Source: Clostridium sp. CAG:780
GTDB lineage: Bacteria; Bacillota; Clostridia; TANB77; CAG-508
DNA: 7,057 nt
Direction: 5' to 3'
Assembly (NCBI GenBank): GCA_000434195.1
Contig: HF994456.1
Span: 765 to 7,821 of the forward strand
Shown here: positions 5,878 to 7,057 of the stretch, piece by piece
How the letters are laid out: every line of letters starts with the position of its first letter
Position numbering within the stretch: the stretch's first letter is position 1
Position numbers and translations under genes: made by a program
The notes under the pieces: generated by a model
Databases searched by the model: none
Seen by the model: the letters and a program-made list of their open reading frames with translations, nothing else
Told to the model about the DNA's origin: nothing

Positions 5878-5895
5878 AAAAAGCTTTCGCTTTCC
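5878..5895 (-). terminator. Small GAAA-loop hairpin with U-run, weak terminator candidate
   Basis: Minus strand GGAAAGC-GAAA-GCUUUUU: a 5-bp stem extended by two G-U pairs, with a GNRA tetraloop and six U (5882-5877). It may end transcription from the GLUG-protein gene, about 90 nt after that gene's stop, or form the 5' leader hairpin of the 6S precursor. It is short and AU-rich, so termination would be weak. Confidence 0.4.
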
Positions 5896-5903
5896 TTAAC
5901 ATT

Positions 5904-5932
5904 ATATTAACATACTTTATATTTTATTTCAA
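5904..5932 (-). promoter_or_regulatory. Promoter of the 6S RNA candidate
   Basis: Minus strand TTGAAA (5932-5927), 17-bp spacer, TAATAT (5909-5904) with an extended TG one base upstream (5912-5910). An overlapping TATAAT (5906-5901) is also present but is 20 bp from the -35. Predicted start near 5897, about 20 nt before the closing stem of the RNA. Confidence 0.5.
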
Positions 5933-5984
5933 TAATTTTTGAAAATTTTAAAAAAGATTTTTATAACCATATTATTTCTATTAA

Positions 5985-7057
5985 TTATTGATCAACTTGC
6001 CACTTTAGTATTGGATATCCATTATTAATATTCGTTGTGTCTCTTATCCATACATTGTCATCATTTAAATACTTAAGGAATTCATTTGTCTTCATATATC
6101 CACTTTCAAAAATTTCACTTATATCGTCAACTGTTCCACTTAAAGTTATTTTATCCACAAAGTTTTTTTCAGAAAAGCAGTTAAATATATGTGATGCTGT
6201 ATAGTCTGTTTTTCGAATTAAACATTTATATGTGCATTCTCCAATGCTATAGCAATTTTTCACTTCATTTTGATTGTTTATTACCAAGCCATATTCAGTT
6301 TTACCTGTATTATAACAATTATTTATAAAAGACTTGTTGTTTGCAGCTATCCCACATCCTACTACATCTCCTGTATTATAGCATTGTTCTATTTTCAAGA
6401 CAGTACTATCAGTATTTGCAACTATTCCTCCTGCATAATAATTATTTGTAGTATTCTTTACCGTTCCTCTATTACTACAATTGACTATTTGAGCTATATT
6501 ACTACTATTGTGTATGTATCCTATCAGACCTCCTGCATATCCATTTCCATATATATTTGCATAGTTATGACAGTTGTCTATCTTTCCGTTTTTTCCATCG
6601 TTGCTGACAGTTCCAGCTATACCTCCTACATAGCCACCCTCACTATTAATTTCTCCACTTATGGTAAAATTTTTAATTGTTGTTCCTGAATCAATCTTAG
6701 AAAAAAATCCAGCATATCTCATTTCTTTGTTATATATGTATATATTTTTTATTGCTTTATAATTTCCATTCATATTACCATAAAAAAATTGTATTGGAGT
6801 GTATCCTTTTTCTTTTTGTAATTCCTGCATTATCGTTTCTATCTTGCCATCTCCATTTAGATCCCCAAATCCTGTATTTTCACTATCTCTATATGAATAT
6901 TTTGATTTAAAATTTAAATTTCTTGTTAGTATTACATATTTATCTTTAAATGTTTCTACATTAGTTATCTCAACTGTTTTTCCATCTTCCAACTTTATAC
7001 CTTTTCCGTTACTCATATTAGATAGTACTACTAAATCTTCTATACAACTTATTTCAT
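5985..7057 (-). CDS. GLUG-repeat, beta-helix-like surface or secreted protein (C-terminal part)
   Basis: The frame is open to the right edge; 356 residues are visible, so the N-terminus is missing and the internal ATG at 7016 is not the real start. Seen: an EDLVVLSNMSNG opening and a KDKYVILTRNLNFKS strand, typical of the unit that precedes GLUG repeats; a calcium-loop-like DLNGDGKIE (bases about 6863-6837); then GLUG-type repeats GGYVGGIAG and GYAGGLIG, and five to six coils with a recurring NC-x-N-x-G motif (NCHNYAN, NCSNRGT, QCYNTGD, NCYNTGK, NCYSIGE, NCFSEKN); the end is NGYPILKWQVDQ. GLUG motifs form right-handed beta-helices in secreted adhesin-like and sugar-binding proteins. No LPXTG anchor is present at the C-terminus, so attachment must lie in the missing N-terminus or elsewhere. 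Ligand unknown. Unrelated in function to the housekeeping genes beside it. Confidence 0.85.
   Translation of the reverse strand, partial: EISCIEDLVVLSNMSNGKGIKLEDGKTVEITNVETFKDKYVILTRNLNFKSKYSYRDSENTGFGDLNGDGKIETIMQELQKEKGYTPIQFFYGNMNGNYKAIKNIYIYNKEMRYAGFFSKIDSGTTIKNFTISGEINSEGGYVGGIAGTVSNDGKNGKIDNCHNYANIYGNGYAGGLIGYIHNSSNIAQIVNCSNRGTVKNTTNNYYAGGIVANTDSTVLKIEQCYNTGDVVGCGIAANNKSFINNCYNTGKTEYGLVINNQNEVKNCYSIGECTYKCLIRKTDYTASHIFNCFSEKNFVDKITLSGTVDDISEIFESGYMKTNEFLKYLNDDNVWIRDTTNINNGYPILKWQVDQ

Noticed and set aside
5697..5882. Riboswitch, T-box, RNase P, tmRNA or SRP RNA in the 5608-5984 gap
   Set aside because: None of the signatures is present (T-box GGUGGNACCGCG, RNase P core, tmRNA tag frame with tRNA-like end, SRP GGAAGCAGC loop), and the element ends in a U-run before a separate promoter, so it is not a leader of prmC.
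5927..5944. 6-bp inverted repeat TTTCAA/TTGAAA over the -35 of the 6S promoter
   Set aside because: Short arms in a very AT-rich stretch; no extension of the pairing outward. Chance is the simpler account of this as an operator.
6270..6689. 139-residue plus-strand ORF rich in Ile, Tyr, Ser and Cys
   Set aside because: It is the antisense shadow of the GLUG repeats; its regularity comes from the repeated codons of the real gene.
1..7057. Mobile element, CRISPR, defence or toxin-antitoxin system
   Set aside because: No transposase, integrase, direct-repeat array, terminal repeats or recognisable toxin-antitoxin pair was seen; all genes are co-directional and of similar composition.

Overview
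The window is AT-rich DNA from a Firmicutes bacterium, most likely an anaerobic, spore-forming member of the Clostridia. Supporting this are AGGAG-type ribosome binding sites, short intergenic gaps, WhiA, a YyaC-type sporulation protein, and a GLUG-repeat surface protein of the kind common in gut Clostridia. Every gene I support lies on the minus strand, so transcription runs from the right end to the left. Both ends cut through a gene, so this looks like a contig or contig fragment.

From right to left: (1) 7057-5985, the C-terminal part of a secreted, beta-helix-like GLUG-repeat protein. (2) 5984-5608, a gap with no protein gene. It holds a structured RNA of about 190 nt (about 5876-5685) that I read as 6S RNA, with a promoter-like sequence upstream and a U7 tract at its end, followed by an extended -10 promoter for the next operon. 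(3) 5607-2162, a tight four-gene operon: prmC (release-factor glutamine methyltransferase), whiA (DNA-binding regulator), hemW (radical SAM, HemN-like) and an HD-domain hydrolase, with gaps of 12-15 nt. It ends in a strong 14-bp hairpin terminator. (4) 2115-1408, a small unknown protein abutting a YyaC-like (DUF1256) sporulation protein. (5) 1352-930, an unknown tail-anchored membrane protein. (6) 862-1, a membrane-anchored M23 peptidase truncated by the window edge.

The conserved genes serve housekeeping: translation termination (PrmC), growth or division regulation (WhiA), haem trafficking or radical SAM chemistry (HemW), and global transcription control (6S RNA). The left half suggests sporulation or cell-envelope work (YyaC, M23 peptidase).

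The most unusual feature is how the left-half genes begin. Two terminator-like hairpins (2116-2158 and 863-915) have U7 tracts that run straight into the next gene's ATG, with that gene's Shine-Dalgarno inside the hairpin stem. A third hairpin (1360-1385) pairs part of the Shine-Dalgarno of the tail-anchored protein. I see no phage, IS element, CRISPR array, toxin-antitoxin pair or defence system. Most of the window is ordinary chromosome.
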